Below, in pieces: positions 51,780 to 61,102 of a DNA stretch of 64,000 bases. Source of the stretch: Deinococcales bacterium (lineage in GTDB: Bacteria > Deinococcota > Deinococci > Deinococcales > JAAFIG01). Within the stretch, counting starts at the first letter, position 1; each line of letters begins with the position of its first letter. The position numbers and the translations under genes are program-made. Where the stretch lies: the NCBI GenBank assembly GCA_013298595.1, contig JAAFIG010000005.1:97544-161543 (forward strand). Reading direction: 5' to 3'. Below the pieces are notes generated by a model. It worked only from the letters and a program-made list of their open reading frames with translations, had not been told where the DNA came from and did not search any database.

Positions 51780-53168
51780 ATGCGTTGGTTACTGCTTCTT
51801 CCATTGGTGGCATGTGGTGTTTTTGCGGTGCAAAGCGCACCGACAACACCCGCTAAAAAACTCCTCGAGTTCGGTTGGGATAAACCTCGCCCCGCGCAAC
51901 TCACCACGGCGCAACTCGAGCAAAGTGTTTTTGATGGTGTGGTGTTTAGAAATGGTGCTTCGGATACCATCATTCAACCCGAGCCTCTGCCCGTGTCGGT
52001 ATTTGACCAAGATATTGCTCATTTGCAAAAAATAAAGTCAAAAAAACTCGAGAATAGTTTTATGTTGTTAAATGTTAATGCTGCTGCTTGGGATTGGTTT
52101 AATGATGCAACGTGGGCGGTGGCAGAGGCAAATTTAGCGCAGATGGCTCGAGTGGCAAAACAAGGTGGTTTGCGGGGCATTTTGTTTGACCCCGAGGTTT
52201 ACCAATTTGATTTGTGGGCATATCAATCGCAAGCCCAGAAATCCAAGTATTCGTTTGCCCAATTTGAATCTAAAATGCGGCAACGAGGTGCTTCGCTGAT
52301 GCGAGCCTACGAGCGCGAGTACCCTGGGATCACCTTGCTGTTCTTATATGCTTTTGCGGCTTTTGAACTGCCTGAAAATGCCACTTATGAATCGGCGCAT
52401 GCCGCCCTCGAGACAGATGGCAGCCTTGGTTTGTTTGCTTCGTTCCTTGAGGGGATGCTGGAGGCTGCTTCGGATCAAGCTGTTTTAATTGATGGTAACG
52501 AACCTTCGTATTACTATTTGCGTGGTACAGATTTCGATGATGCTCGAAAGTATTCGCTCGAGACGGCGCAAATAATGGTTGCGCCTGCGTTACGTGCCAA
52601 GTATCAAAAGCAAATGCGTTTCTCCAACGCTGTCTACATGGATGGAGTGATGAACCTCTGGGATAGTGCCAGATTCTTTGGGTATTACTTAAAAAACAAT
52701 ACCGAACGTGGTCAGTTAATCACCCACAACGTTTATCATGGTTTACGCACCACTGATGAATTTGTTTGGGTGTACGGCGAGAACATGGACTGGTGGAAAC
52801 GTACTGCTAACAATGGTGTGGATTTTGCCGAACTCGAGAACCCCTTAAAACAAGGTTTGCTCGAGTTTAGAGCGGGCGCTTTAACCACCAATCCTAGTGC
52901 CGCCATTGCGCTTGCCAAAACAGCTTTTGATGCTCGAGTTAACATCGGTGGGGATATTCGAGGAAAAGCTGGGCTGAAAATAGATTTTGGTGCCTTAAAA
53001 AATCATTGTGGCACGTGGAACAATGCTCAGCGTTGGAGTTGTACACAACGTGGAGGCTCGAGTTTTACGATCACGCCAACAGCAGCTAATACCACTTTTG
53101 ACCCACCAAGCAAAACGTACACCAATGTGACTAAGGACAATTGGAGTTCGCATTTCACAGCCAAGTAA
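51780..53168 (+). CDS. Secreted protein of unknown function (putative sugar-acting barrel)
   Basis: A 462-residue exported protein with a signal peptide (1-16). The central region alternates hydrophobic strands and helices (LRGILFDPEVYQFDLWAYQSQ, ITLLFLYAFAAFE, MRFSNAVYMDGVMNLWDS, WVYGENMDWWKR), suggestive of a TIM barrel as in glycoside-hydrolase-like proteins with acidic residues near strand ends. No catalytic signature is certain. The C terminus has two cysteines in the stretch HCGTWNNAQRWSC. Neighbours give no clear role; the Ser/Thr kinase follows 24 bases later. Confidence 0.65.
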   Translation: MRWLLLLPLVACGVFAVQSAPTTPAKKLLEFGWDKPRPAQLTTAQLEQSVFDGVVFRNGASDTIIQPEPLPVSVFDQDIAHLQKIKSKKLENSFMLLNVNAAAWDWFNDATWAVAEANLAQMARVAKQGGLRGILFDPEVYQFDLWAYQSQAQKSKYSFAQFESKMRQRGASLMRAYEREYPGITLLFLYAFAAFELPENATYESAHAALETDGSLGLFASFLEGMLEAASDQAVLIDGNEPSYYYLRGTDFDDARKYSLETAQIMVAPALRAKYQKQMRFSNAVYMDGVMNLWDSARFFGYYLKNNTERGQLITHNVYHGLRTTDEFVWVYGENMDWWKRTANNGVDFAELENPLKQGLLEFRAGALTTNPSAAIALAKTAFDARVNIGGDIRGKAGLKIDFGALKNHCGTWNNAQRWSCTQRGGSSFTITPTAANTTFDPPSKTYTNVTKDNWSSHFTAK

Positions 53169-53192
53169 GGTTTTAAGCCGTAGACTGTAACT

Positions 53193-55070
53193 GTGATTGG
53201 TTCTGAGATTCTGCATTATAAGATTATGCGTAAACTAGGCGCAGGTGGTATGGGCGTTGTTTATGAAGCGCTTGACACCAAACTCGAGCGTAGTGTTGCC
53301 CTAAAATTCCTGACCGATGGCTTAACCCATAATCCGCAAGCCATGCAGCGTTTTGAGCGCGAAGCCAAAGCTGTCTCGAGATTAGATCACCCTAATATTG
53401 GCGCGGTTTTTGCTCTCGAGCAAACGGATGACCAAACGTTTTTAGCCATGGCAATGTACCAAGGTCAAACGCTTGCCGAACGAATTGCACAAGGTAATGT
53501 GCCTTTGTACGAGGGTTTACGGATTGCTCTCGAAATGGCTCGAGGTTTAGAACATGCTCATGGGCAAGGTGTGATTCACCGAGATATCAAACCAGCCAAT
53601 ATCTTTTTAGCACGAATGCCAAATAGTACAGAGATCATTAAAATTCTTGATTTTGGCTTAGCTCGGCTTGATGATGCCAGCAGGCAATTAACCCGTCCTG
53701 GTGCAACTACTGGCACTTTGTTGTATATGGCTCCCGAGCAGTTATCAGGCAAAGCCGATGCCTTAACTGATACTTGGGCATGGGCAGCCGTGACATACGA
53801 GATGTTAGCGGGGCGCACACCATTTAACGTGGATGGTATTGGTGCTTTGCTGAACGCTATTCTCAATGGGGTACCTGCACCACTCGAGGAATACCGCACC
53901 GATTTACCTAAAATTCTGACCGATGTTGTCATGCAAAGCCTTGCTAAAAACCCGCTCGAGCGTCCGCAAAGTATGAACTTGATTGTGCAACAACTCGAGA
54001 GTTTAGTCAGTGGGGAACGCTTTATTGCCAGTACTCAAAACGCGGTTGTTTCGTTACTCGAGCCGCTTCATAAACCAGTAGCAGCCGAATCGTTCGTGCC
54101 AGCCATTCAAGACTCGGTTTTTTTTCAGAACCCCTCGAGCTGGGATAGCCAAAAAACGGCAATAGATGCAACAGCCTCGAGTCCGATGATCGAAACTACA
54201 GATGAACGTGTGGTGATTAACATTCCAAAAAAACGTCGTCCGTGGATTTTTGCAGCCATTGCTGTGCCTATGCTTGCCATTGCCATATGGTTGATTGTGC
54301 CAAAAAATCCGCCACTCGAGCAGTGTGAACCACTCAACAACACAGGTGCCATGCTTGACACTGCCATTAAATGGTCTGCGCCACTGATTCCACTCGAGAA
54401 CTGCGGTTCGTTCGGCTATGGGCGTGGCAGTGCACTGGCACAATATGCGGGGGCTAGTGAAGTTAAACGGCAGGTTTTGGCTTTGTTACCCGGCACCGTT
54501 TTGGTTGCCGATGCGGTGCAATACTCGAGCGACAGCATCATGCGATCCATGCTTGGTGTCAAAGGAATTGCTACACAAAATTCAAGTTATCAAGGCAGTG
54601 GTACGCAATTTCTGATTAGCAAAAATAAGCACTTGACAGCACTGTACCCCTCGTATTTGGATAGTGGCACCAGTGGTGAAGCGGTGACATTGGCGGCTCG
54701 AGAAGCCAGCAAAAGTTTTTTTGTACTCAATGTCTTTCAAGTAGACGAAACCGATACGGAAATTCAGCGTTTAGATGTAACCACCTCAGATGAGCATTCA
54801 CAGAATTTTGTTGGTGCGTTATTTGCAGGCAAAACAGCTGTCTTTTTAGGAATTGGGAAAAACCCGAGCAGCAGTAATTTTAATGTCAACGTACCACCAA
54901 ACATCACGCGGTACATCATCGCTGGTTTACCATCGGGCAAAAGTTACGACATGGTATTTGAACCTGACCGAGGTTGGAATTACATCACTTTAAAACCCGG
55001 TAAAAGCGGTACGGTCAACAGTGCTGGGGTGTTAGTGCTCGGTGAAGCCATGCCAAAACTGCGTCGTTAA
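53193..55070 (+). CDS. Membrane serine/threonine protein kinase (PknB-like)
   Basis: Hanks-type kinase of 625 residues. The N-terminal kinase domain (about 8-275) has the glycine loop [12 protein letters not shown] (15-26), catalytic Lys38, HRDIKPAN (130-137) and DFGLARL (about 155). A proline-free linker and basic stop KKRRPW precede a transmembrane helix (about 349-368), and a roughly 250-residue extracytoplasmic domain of unknown fold follows. The GTG start follows a weak site. The external domain could sense a signal. Its stop overlaps the convergent Macro gene by four bases. Confidence 0.92.
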   Translation: MIGSEILHYKIMRKLGAGGMGVVYEALDTKLERSVALKFLTDGLTHNPQAMQRFEREAKAVSRLDHPNIGAVFALEQTDDQTFLAMAMYQGQTLAERIAQGNVPLYEGLRIALEMARGLEHAHGQGVIHRDIKPANIFLARMPNSTEIIKILDFGLARLDDASRQLTRPGATTGTLLYMAPEQLSGKADALTDTWAWAAVTYEMLAGRTPFNVDGIGALLNAILNGVPAPLEEYRTDLPKILTDVVMQSLAKNPLERPQSMNLIVQQLESLVSGERFIASTQNAVVSLLEPLHKPVAAESFVPAIQDSVFFQNPSSWDSQKTAIDATASSPMIETTDERVVINIPKKRRPWIFAAIAVPMLAIAIWLIVPKNPPLEQCEPLNNTGAMLDTAIKWSAPLIPLENCGSFGYGRGSALAQYAGASEVKRQVLALLPGTVLVADAVQYSSDSIMRSMLGVKGIATQNSSYQGSGTQFLISKNKHLTALYPSYLDSGTSGEAVTLAAREASKSFFVLNVFQVDETDTEIQRLDVTTSDEHSQNFVGALFAGKTAVFLGIGKNPSSSNFNVNVPPNITRYIIAGLPSGKSYDMVFEPDRGWNYITLKPGKSGTVNSAGVLVLGEAMPKLRR

Positions 55071-55576
55071 TGCTTTCCAACCAATACCTGTTCGAGTTTC
55101 TTTCCATAAATATCTTCGGTTGTTTTATCAAATGTTACAAAAATAATGCGCTCCAAATTGACTGAAAACTCAAGCACTGTTTGCACAGCGATTTCGGCTG
55201 CCAGCTCAGGTGGGAATCGGTAAATGCCTGTGCTAATGGCAGGAAAGGCAATGCTGGTCAATTGTTTTTGTACGGCAATCTCGAGTGAATTCCGATAACA
55301 AGACTCGAGTAAGACCATTTCGTTGTTTGTTCCACCATTCCACACGGGTCCAACAGTGTGGATAATCCATTTGGCAGGCAGGTTGTACCCTTTGGTAATT
55401 TTAGCTTGACCAGTTTTGCAACCACCCAGTAAGCGGCACTCGTGGACTAATTCTTTGCCTGCTGCTCGGTGAATTGCGCCGTCTACACCACTGCCACCCA
55501 ATAAACTCGAGTTAGCAGCATTGACAATTGCATCAACAGCCAGTTTTGTAATATCACCATGCCAAACCTCAAGCAT
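55067..55576 (-). CDS. Macro domain protein (ADP-ribose hydrolase type)
   Basis: A 169-residue Macro domain of the MacroD/YmdB type, which removes ADP-ribose from proteins or hydrolyses O-acetyl-ADP-ribose. Diagnostic motifs are [21 protein letters not shown] (about 16-36; Asn and Asp contact ribose), GPVWNGG (about 87) and [13 protein letters not shown] (about 119-131). It follows a KTSC-domain gene, sharing one base with its stop, so the two are translationally coupled. Confidence 0.93.
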   Translation of the reverse strand: MLEVWHGDITKLAVDAIVNAANSSLLGGSGVDGAIHRAAGKELVHECRLLGGCKTGQAKITKGYNLPAKWIIHTVGPVWNGGTNNEMVLLESCYRNSLEIAVQKQLTSIAFPAISTGIYRFPPELAAEIAVQTVLEFSVNLERIIFVTFDKTTEDIYGKKLEQVLVGKH

Positions 55577-55848
55577 TAGCGTTTGCGTTTCTTACCGAGG
55601 TTCTCTTCTGTGTATTCGCCAATAATAAAGCTATTCATATAACTGCCTTGGGAATCAGACTCGAGTAATTCCTTAAAAACCCGAAAAGGTACATCGTGGT
55701 ATGCCCAACGAGCACCGCTGGTAAACCAAGCCTCGAGTATTTTGCTTTCTGGGTTGTACTTAACAGCACTGAGCATACTTGAGTCAACTTCGATTAACTT
55801 GTTAAGAATGGCGATATCTTCGGTTGTTGGAATCAAATCTTGTGTCAT
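55576..55848 (-). CDS. KTSC-domain protein
   Basis: A 90-residue protein containing a KTSC domain (about 22-75): [53 protein letters not shown]. This small domain is found alone and at the C terminus of some lysyl-tRNA synthetases; its function is not established. A highly basic tail (KKRKR) ends the protein. It is the first gene of a two-gene unit with the Macro domain protein and sits ten bases after the mutase gene. Confidence 0.9.
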   Translation of the reverse strand: MTQDLIPTTEDIAILNKLIEVDSSMLSAVKYNPESKILEAWFTSGARWAYHDVPFRVFKELLESDSQGSYMNSFIIGEYTEENLGKKRKR

Positions 55849-55857
55849 ATATGCTCC

Positions 55858-57354
55858 TTAAAATTCTGGGCGGTACTCGCCCCAAAGTTTGCGTAACACA
55901 CCACAAACCTCGCCGAGGGTGGCTTTGGCACGAAAGGCATTCATGACGATTGGAAATAAATTCTCGGTACTTAAAGCAGCTAGTCTGAGTTGCTCGAGAG
56001 CAGTATTGGTCGTGGTTTGATCTCGAGCAGCTTTGTAGGCTGCTAGTTGCGCTAAGCGCTGATTTTCGCCGTCTGGGTTGATGATTTGAATCGGTACACT
56101 CGAGGTCTCCAAACTTTGGAATTTATTGACACCAACAACAATGCGTGTATTTTGTTCGATGTCTTTTTGGAACCGATAGGCAGCTTCTTCGATTTCGTTT
56201 TGAATAAAGCCTGCTTCGATAGCTGCCACACTACCACCAAGGTTTTCGATTTGCTCGAGAATATGGAGTGCTTCTTGCTCGAGGGTATCGGTGAGGTTTT
56301 CGATGTAATAACTGCCACCAAGTGGGTCTGGTTCGGCAGTCACACCACTTTCAAATGCCAGCACTTGTTGGGTGCGAAGGGCGAGTTTGGCACTGCTTTC
56401 GGTGGGTAAACCAAGGGCTTCATCAAAAGCATTGGTGTGCAAACTTTGTGTACCACCAAAAACAGCTGCGAGGGCTTGATAGGCTGTACGAATGATATTT
56501 ACCTCAGGTTGTTGTGCGGTTAAGGTACTGCCACCTGTTTGTGTATGAAAACGTAACATCCACGATTTAGGATTCTGGGCACCAAATTCGGTTTTAGCAA
56601 TGTCTGCCCACATGCGCCGAGCAGCCCTAAATTTAGCCGTCTCCTCGAGAATATTGTTATGACAAGCAAAGAAAAAACTTAGTCGCGGTGCGAATTCGTC
56701 TAAGCTTAAATCTTGCTCGAGAGCAGCTCGGACATAGGCTTTGGCATTTGCCAATGTAAAAGCAATTTCTTGAGCCGCTGTGCTACCAGCTTCGCGGATA
56801 TGATACCCACTGATGCTGATGGTATTCCATTTGGGAATGTGATTGGCGCAAAAAGCAAAAGTATCGGTGATTAAACGCATACTTTGCCGAGGTGGGTAAA
56901 TATAGGTGCCTCTGGCGATGTATTCTTTCAGAATGTCGTTTTGAATAGTGCCACCAATTTGCGCTAAACTGACACCTTGGCTTTCGGCAACCAGTGCGTA
57001 CAAAGCCAGTAACATCATGGCTGGGGCATTAATGGTCATGCTGGTAGTAACTTCAGATAATGGAATATCTTTAAATAAGCGTTGCATATCCTCGAGTGTG
57101 GCAATACTGACACCAACTCGTCCGACTTCACCTCGAGCCAGTGCGTCATCTGGATCTAAACCAAGTTGGGTTGGTAAGTCAAAAGCAACCGATAAACCTG
57201 TTGTGCCTTGGGATAATAAGTATTGATACCGCGCGTTGCTTTCTTCGGCGCTACCAAAACCAGCGTATTGGCGCATTGTCCAAGCTCTGGATTTGTACAT
57301 ATCGGAGTGAATGCCTCGAGTAAACGGGTATTGCCCTGCTTTTAAGGTGTTCAT
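55858..57354 (-). CDS. Methylmalonyl-CoA mutase-type acyl-CoA mutase, large domain
   Basis: Adenosylcobalamin-dependent acyl-CoA mutase catalytic chain, 498 residues, probably converting methylmalonyl-CoA and succinyl-CoA (or isobutyryl/butyryl-CoA). The barrel domain shows [38 protein letters not shown] near the start, [13 protein letters not shown] (about 64), [13 protein letters not shown] (about 108) and [20 protein letters not shown] (about 185). The cobalamin-binding domain is absent, so a small subunit must be encoded elsewhere, as in other Deinococcota and archaea. Start is ATG 57354. Confidence 0.92.
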   Translation of the reverse strand: MNTLKAGQYPFTRGIHSDMYKSRAWTMRQYAGFGSAEESNARYQYLLSQGTTGLSVAFDLPTQLGLDPDDALARGEVGRVGVSIATLEDMQRLFKDIPLSEVTTSMTINAPAMMLLALYALVAESQGVSLAQIGGTIQNDILKEYIARGTYIYPPRQSMRLITDTFAFCANHIPKWNTISISGYHIREAGSTAAQEIAFTLANAKAYVRAALEQDLSLDEFAPRLSFFFACHNNILEETAKFRAARRMWADIAKTEFGAQNPKSWMLRFHTQTGGSTLTAQQPEVNIIRTAYQALAAVFGGTQSLHTNAFDEALGLPTESSAKLALRTQQVLAFESGVTAEPDPLGGSYYIENLTDTLEQEALHILEQIENLGGSVAAIEAGFIQNEIEEAAYRFQKDIEQNTRIVVGVNKFQSLETSSVPIQIINPDGENQRLAQLAAYKAARDQTTTNTALEQLRLAALSTENLFPIVMNAFRAKATLGEVCGVLRKLWGEYRPEF

Positions 57355-57430
57355 TTGCGTATCATAGCGCACTCGGCAAACCGTACTTTGGACTGAATCT
57401 TTTTAATACAAACCCTCGTATACTAAGAAT

Positions 57431-58162
57431 ATGAAACGATTCCTTGGGTTATTGTTGATGTCCGCCGTTTTGATCAGTTGTAACTTGCCTGACCCGCAAG
57501 AAGCTGCTCGTTTACAAACCGAGAATGAAAGTCTTAAAACGCAACTCGAGACAATCAGTCAAGAACGAGACGCAGCTGTAACTGAACGTGATGATTTACG
57601 GGCACGACTCGAGCAAATTCGTAAAGCCTTGGAGAATTTACCAAGTGTCAATAAAGCACCAGATTCCAGCGCTTCTGTTCCAAGTACACCTGACTCGAGT
57701 GTCACCCCAGAAACACCAGACTCGAATACTGTTCCCGTTGCGCCAGATGCAAGTACACCATCAATACCTGAGAAAAAACCTGTCATGCCAGACTCGAGTG
57801 AGACACCAGATACAACACTTCCTGAAACACCTGCTTCGCCTGAAGTAATGGGTGTTACACCTGAAACACCAGCTGCTCCTGACGCGACCAAAACGCCAGA
57901 CTCAAGCAAAACGCCAGATTCAACTATCAGCGCTGTTGAGCAGTTGCGAACATATGCTGATAATGTCTTAGGTGCTGCACAGAATTTTAAAGCCCAAACC
58001 AAACAAGAAGCGCCAACAAATTGCGCTGCTGGTTATGCAGCTGGTGCGTACCGTGTTCAACAGAGCCTCGAGTTAAAAGAATGCAAAGTGATTACCGATG
58101 CCAATGGCGATTACCGTGTTGAAGCTCGAGATGCAGCAGGCAACAGTATTAGTATTCCATAG
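57431..58162 (+). CDS. Lipoprotein with coiled coil and Pro/Asp/Ser/Thr-rich linker
   Basis: A 243-residue lipoprotein (lipobox VLISC, Cys17). Residues 24-68 form a coiled coil (RLQTENESLKTQLETISQERDAAVTERDDLRARLEQIRK). Residues 75-170 are a linker dominated by PDSS, PETP and TPDS units. A small C-terminal domain follows, with two cysteines and KVITDANGDYRVEARDAAGNSI. Such an architecture suggests an envelope spacer or adhesion-like protein; no family was recognised. A hairpin covering the next gene's start codon follows. Confidence 0.75.
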   Translation: MKRFLGLLLMSAVLISCNLPDPQEAARLQTENESLKTQLETISQERDAAVTERDDLRARLEQIRKALENLPSVNKAPDSSASVPSTPDSSVTPETPDSNTVPVAPDASTPSIPEKKPVMPDSSETPDTTLPETPASPEVMGVTPETPAAPDATKTPDSSKTPDSTISAVEQLRTYADNVLGAAQNFKAQTKQEAPTNCAAGYAAGAYRVQQSLELKECKVITDANGDYRVEARDAAGNSISIP

Positions 58163-58188
58163 TGTTGTCACTAAGGTAGTACCAACTT

Positions 58189-58221
58189 CATACCTCGAGA
58201 ACCTCGTATGCTCGAGGTATG
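58189..58221 (+). promoter_or_regulatory. Perfect hairpin masking the chromate transporter start
   Basis: CATACCTCGAG and CTCGAGGTATG form a perfect 11-bp stem with an 11-base loop. The right arm contains the GAGG ribosome-binding sequence and the ATG at 58219, so the folded mRNA would block initiation. This suggests control of translation, or post-insertion chance arising from CTCGAG abundance. Confidence 0.75.
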
Positions 58222-58755
58222 AACATTTCTACACTTGAAATCTTCAAGGCATTTTTACTGATTGGTGCAACCAGTTTTGGTGGCGGTGGCAGTGCCCATG
58301 TGCAATACCACCTTGTTGAACGCTTAAAATGGCTGAGTCTTGAAGAATACCTCGAGTGCTACAGCATGGTACAAACCCTGCCAGGACCAACCTTCTCAAA
58401 CCTCTGTACGCACAGCGCGGCGCGGCTGAAAGGTTGGCGCGGAGGCATCGCGGCAGTACTCGGTGTTAACTTACCGGGCTTTCTGATGATCCTCACCCTT
58501 GCAGCCCTGTACTCGAGTTTGACCATTCAACCCAGTTGGCTGGTAGGATTCCTCAAAGGCGTTGCGATTGCTGCTGTGGCTATCTCAATCATTGCACTGG
58601 CTCGAGTTGCCCCAGCCGCCATGCGAGCCAAATTCAGTTGGTTACTGGCAGCAGCAGCTTTTATTGCCAATGCCATACTACATATCAACATTTTACTGGT
58701 TTTAATTGTGCTTGTACCCATTGGTATGACCCTCGAGTGGCGCAACCATGCTTGA
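58219..58755 (+). CDS. Short-chain chromate transporter, first half
   Basis: Half-length CHR-family transporter of 178 residues and about five transmembrane helices, with the signature FGGGGSAHVQY (about 19) and MVQTLPGPTFSNLCTH (about 51-66). Short CHR proteins work as pairs of opposite topology; the second half starts inside this gene's end (8-base overlap). The pair probably exports chromate or transports a related anion such as sulphate. Expression may be controlled by the hairpin at 58189-58221. Confidence 0.88.
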   Translation: MNISTLEIFKAFLLIGATSFGGGGSAHVQYHLVERLKWLSLEEYLECYSMVQTLPGPTFSNLCTHSAARLKGWRGGIAAVLGVNLPGFLMILTLAALYSSLTIQPSWLVGFLKGVAIAAVAISIIALARVAPAAMRAKFSWLLAAAAFIANAILHINILLVLIVLVPIGMTLEWRNHA

Positions 58756-59266
58756 ACTTTTTCTCGAGTTTTTGCGATTTGGTGCACTCAGTATTGGTGG
58801 CGGATTTGCGTTACTCTCCGAAATTAAACGAATTTTAGTTGTAGAACGTGCATGGCTTCCAGCTCACGTTTTTGTGGATGGCTGGAGTTTAGGACAATTT
58901 GTACCTGGACCAAATATGCTCTGCATGGCATTTTACGGTTTCCAAATTCATGGCATTTTTGGTGCAATGCTCGCATGGCTTGGAATGTTTGCCCCAGGGA
59001 TTATCTCGAGCATTGCTGCAGCTAAGGCGTGGCAGCAAATCAAAGATGCGCTATGGGCAAAAACTTTTCGTGCCACGCTTTTACCAATTGGCTTTGGATT
59101 TGGGGCAGGTGGTGTTTACACACTGGCAAAAGTCAGCCTCTCGAGTTTACTGGCAGTGGTGCTTGTATTGGTTCTCGCTGCGCTTTTACAAAGCAAACGA
59201 TTCAACCCAATGACTGTGGTTTTTCTTGGCGGATTGATTGGCATTATTACCCATTTTTGGTTATAA
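58748..59266 (+). CDS. Short-chain chromate transporter, second half
   Basis: Partner CHR-family half of 172 residues, with FGALSIGGGFALLSEIKR (about 10-27), DGWSLGQFVPGPNMLCMAFYG (about 41-61) and four to five hydrophobic segments. It overlaps the first half by eight bases, so the two are translated together. A convergent ABC permease gene follows at 59293. Confidence 0.88.
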   Translation: MLELFLEFLRFGALSIGGGFALLSEIKRILVVERAWLPAHVFVDGWSLGQFVPGPNMLCMAFYGFQIHGIFGAMLAWLGMFAPGIISSIAAAKAWQQIKDALWAKTFRATLLPIGFGFGAGGVYTLAKVSLSSLLAVVLVLVLAALLQSKRFNPMTVVFLGGLIGIITHFWL

Positions 59267-59292
59267 GAAAGTACGAATCTCGAATAGAACAA

Positions 59293-60567
59293 TTACTTCA
59301 AACCGCTTCGGGCAACACCTGCAATAAATTGTTTTTGGGCAATTAAAAACCCAAAAATAATTGGGGTAATCACTAGCAAACTGGCTGCCATTAATTGCCC
59401 ATAATTGCTGCCTGCTTCACCAATAAAACTTTGTAAACCAACTTGTAAAGTACGCATTTCGGTTTTGCTGGTGACAATAATGGGCCAGAGCAACGAATTC
59501 CAAGAACCCAGAAAACTAAAAATACCAAAAGTGACAAGTCCAGGCACTGCTAATGGTAAAGCAATACGAATTAATTGTGTGCCATACCCCGCACCATCAA
59601 TCCGAGCAGCTTCAAAAAGTTCGTTAGGCAAACTTAAAAAGAATTGCCGTAATAAAAAAATACCAAACACACTGGCAATCCAAGGCACAATCAAACCAGG
59701 GTAAGAATCGAGCCAACCAAGTTTAAAGACAGTCACAAAATTAGGTACTAGCAACATCTCACCAGGAATGACGAGGCTCGAGAGAATAGCGGCAAAAACC
59801 ACATCTTTGCCCCAAAAAGGAATTTTGGCAAAGGCAAAAGCAGCCAATGTCACCACAATCATGCCTAAAAAAACTTGTGAAACTGCCAAAATGACACTAT
59901 TCAAAAAATACTGACCAAAAGGAGCTACTCGCAAAGCATCACGGTAATTCTCGAGCACATAGCCAAGAAAACCAGGGGCAACATTGCTCCATTCATAAAT
60001 TTGTCCAGTGTCACTTCTCGAGCTTTTATCGGCAGGTAAAGTTGTAGAAAGTAATTTCATACTATCTGGCACTGTTATTTTTAATGGTACTTTTAACTCA
60101 AGTTGATCGCCCGTATTTTTGATTTTAATGACCCAAACATTGTTACTTTGTGATTCGACACGAACTTGCCGTGGGTCAGAACTGGTTGTGCTCGAGCCAA
60201 ACAAAAACGAATTGGTATTACTACGCGAATCTGATGGGACTTCGGCTAAAAGTGCTCCTTTGCTATCCGTTGTTACACGAACCTCAAGCAAAATTTCTTT
60301 ACCAGCAGCTAAACCGCCCCAAGTACCATCGCCGCCTTGACCACCAAGGTTTTGGGCTGCTCCCCAATTGATTGGATTCAGCCGCTGAGGGAACCAAACA
60401 GGTGTGGCTTGTAAACTTTCTTGTTGACTTTGAAAACTGGTGATCAACATCCAAAGAAATGGAAATGCCATCAGCACACTGCCAAAAATCAGAATGCTAT
60501 ACAATCCGACTCGCGCTAGCATTGCTTGAGGAGTTTGACGCATTTGACGAAAAGAAGGCGAAGCCAT
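59293..60567 (-). CDS. ABC transporter permease (MalG-like) with large inserted domain
   Basis: Carbohydrate ABC permease of 424 residues, longer than the usual 280-300. The first transmembrane helix (about 25-45) is followed by a non-membrane insert of about 150 residues (50-200; WGGLAAGKEILLEVRV, VWVIKIKNTGDQLELKVPLK), which is probably extracytoplasmic and beta-rich. The ordinary permease core follows, with the EAA loop EAARIDGAGYGTQLIRIALPLAVPG (about 324). No partner permease, ATPase or binding protein is adjacent, so this is an orphan in the window. Confidence 0.88.
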   Translation of the reverse strand: MASPSFRQMRQTPQAMLARVGLYSILIFGSVLMAFPFLWMLITSFQSQQESLQATPVWFPQRLNPINWGAAQNLGGQGGDGTWGGLAAGKEILLEVRVTTDSKGALLAEVPSDSRSNTNSFLFGSSTTSSDPRQVRVESQSNNVWVIKIKNTGDQLELKVPLKITVPDSMKLLSTTLPADKSSRSDTGQIYEWSNVAPGFLGYVLENYRDALRVAPFGQYFLNSVILAVSQVFLGMIVVTLAAFAFAKIPFWGKDVVFAAILSSLVIPGEMLLVPNFVTVFKLGWLDSYPGLIVPWIASVFGIFLLRQFFLSLPNELFEAARIDGAGYGTQLIRIALPLAVPGLVTFGIFSFLGSWNSLLWPIIVTSKTEMRTLQVGLQSFIGEAGSNYGQLMAASLLVITPIIFGFLIAQKQFIAGVARSGLK

Positions 60568-60590
60568 GCTTAGTAGTTTACCCGAGATTG

Positions 60591-61064
60591 TCAAGAATCA
60601 ACCAGCCGCTCCCAAATCAAATAATCCAAACCATACCAATGCTTCTTAAAAGTGGTTATAACGGTGTATCCAGCTTTCTCGAGCATTCGCGCACTAGCAG
60701 CATTACCAACTCTTGAATCACACCACGTTTTATGCACCCCTCGAGCGGCTGCGCTGGTATGAAAGGCATCAATTAACATTCCTGCAATACCATGCCCTCG
60801 AGCAGCAGGGGAGACCACCACCCATGATAACCACAACAACCCCGCCTCTTCTGAACTCGAGACCAGCACACCCAACACGGTACTTGCTTCGACAGCCAAA
60901 AAAATATTTTGTGGTGGCATTGCCAATAATTTCTCGGCAGTTAAACCTGCAATTTCCTCAGATTTTGCCCAATCAGAATAAAACGGACTCTCGAGAATCG
61001 CTTGCTCGAGTAACCGCGCGGTGGCAATGGCAAATTTTGGCTCGAGGAATTGAATCATGACCAT
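60591..61064 (-). CDS. GNAT family N-acetyltransferase
   Basis: A 157-residue GNAT acetyltransferase. The acetyl-CoA-binding segment is LSWVVVSPAARGHGIAGMLIDAF (about 79-101), followed by NAASARMLEKAGYTVITTFKKHWYG (about 119). Substrate unknown. ATG 61064 or 61058 could start translation. It is read leftward and precedes the orphan permease by 23 bases; co-transcription is possible but a functional tie is not evident. Confidence 0.87.
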   Translation of the reverse strand: MVMIQFLEPKFAIATARLLEQAILESPFYSDWAKSEEIAGLTAEKLLAMPPQNIFLAVEASTVLGVLVSSSEEAGLLWLSWVVVSPAARGHGIAGMLIDAFHTSAAARGVHKTWCDSRVGNAASARMLEKAGYTVITTFKKHWYGLDYLIWERLVDS

Positions 61065-61102
61065 AATTTATTGTAAACATTACAGCGGGAAAAACGCGGT
61101 GC

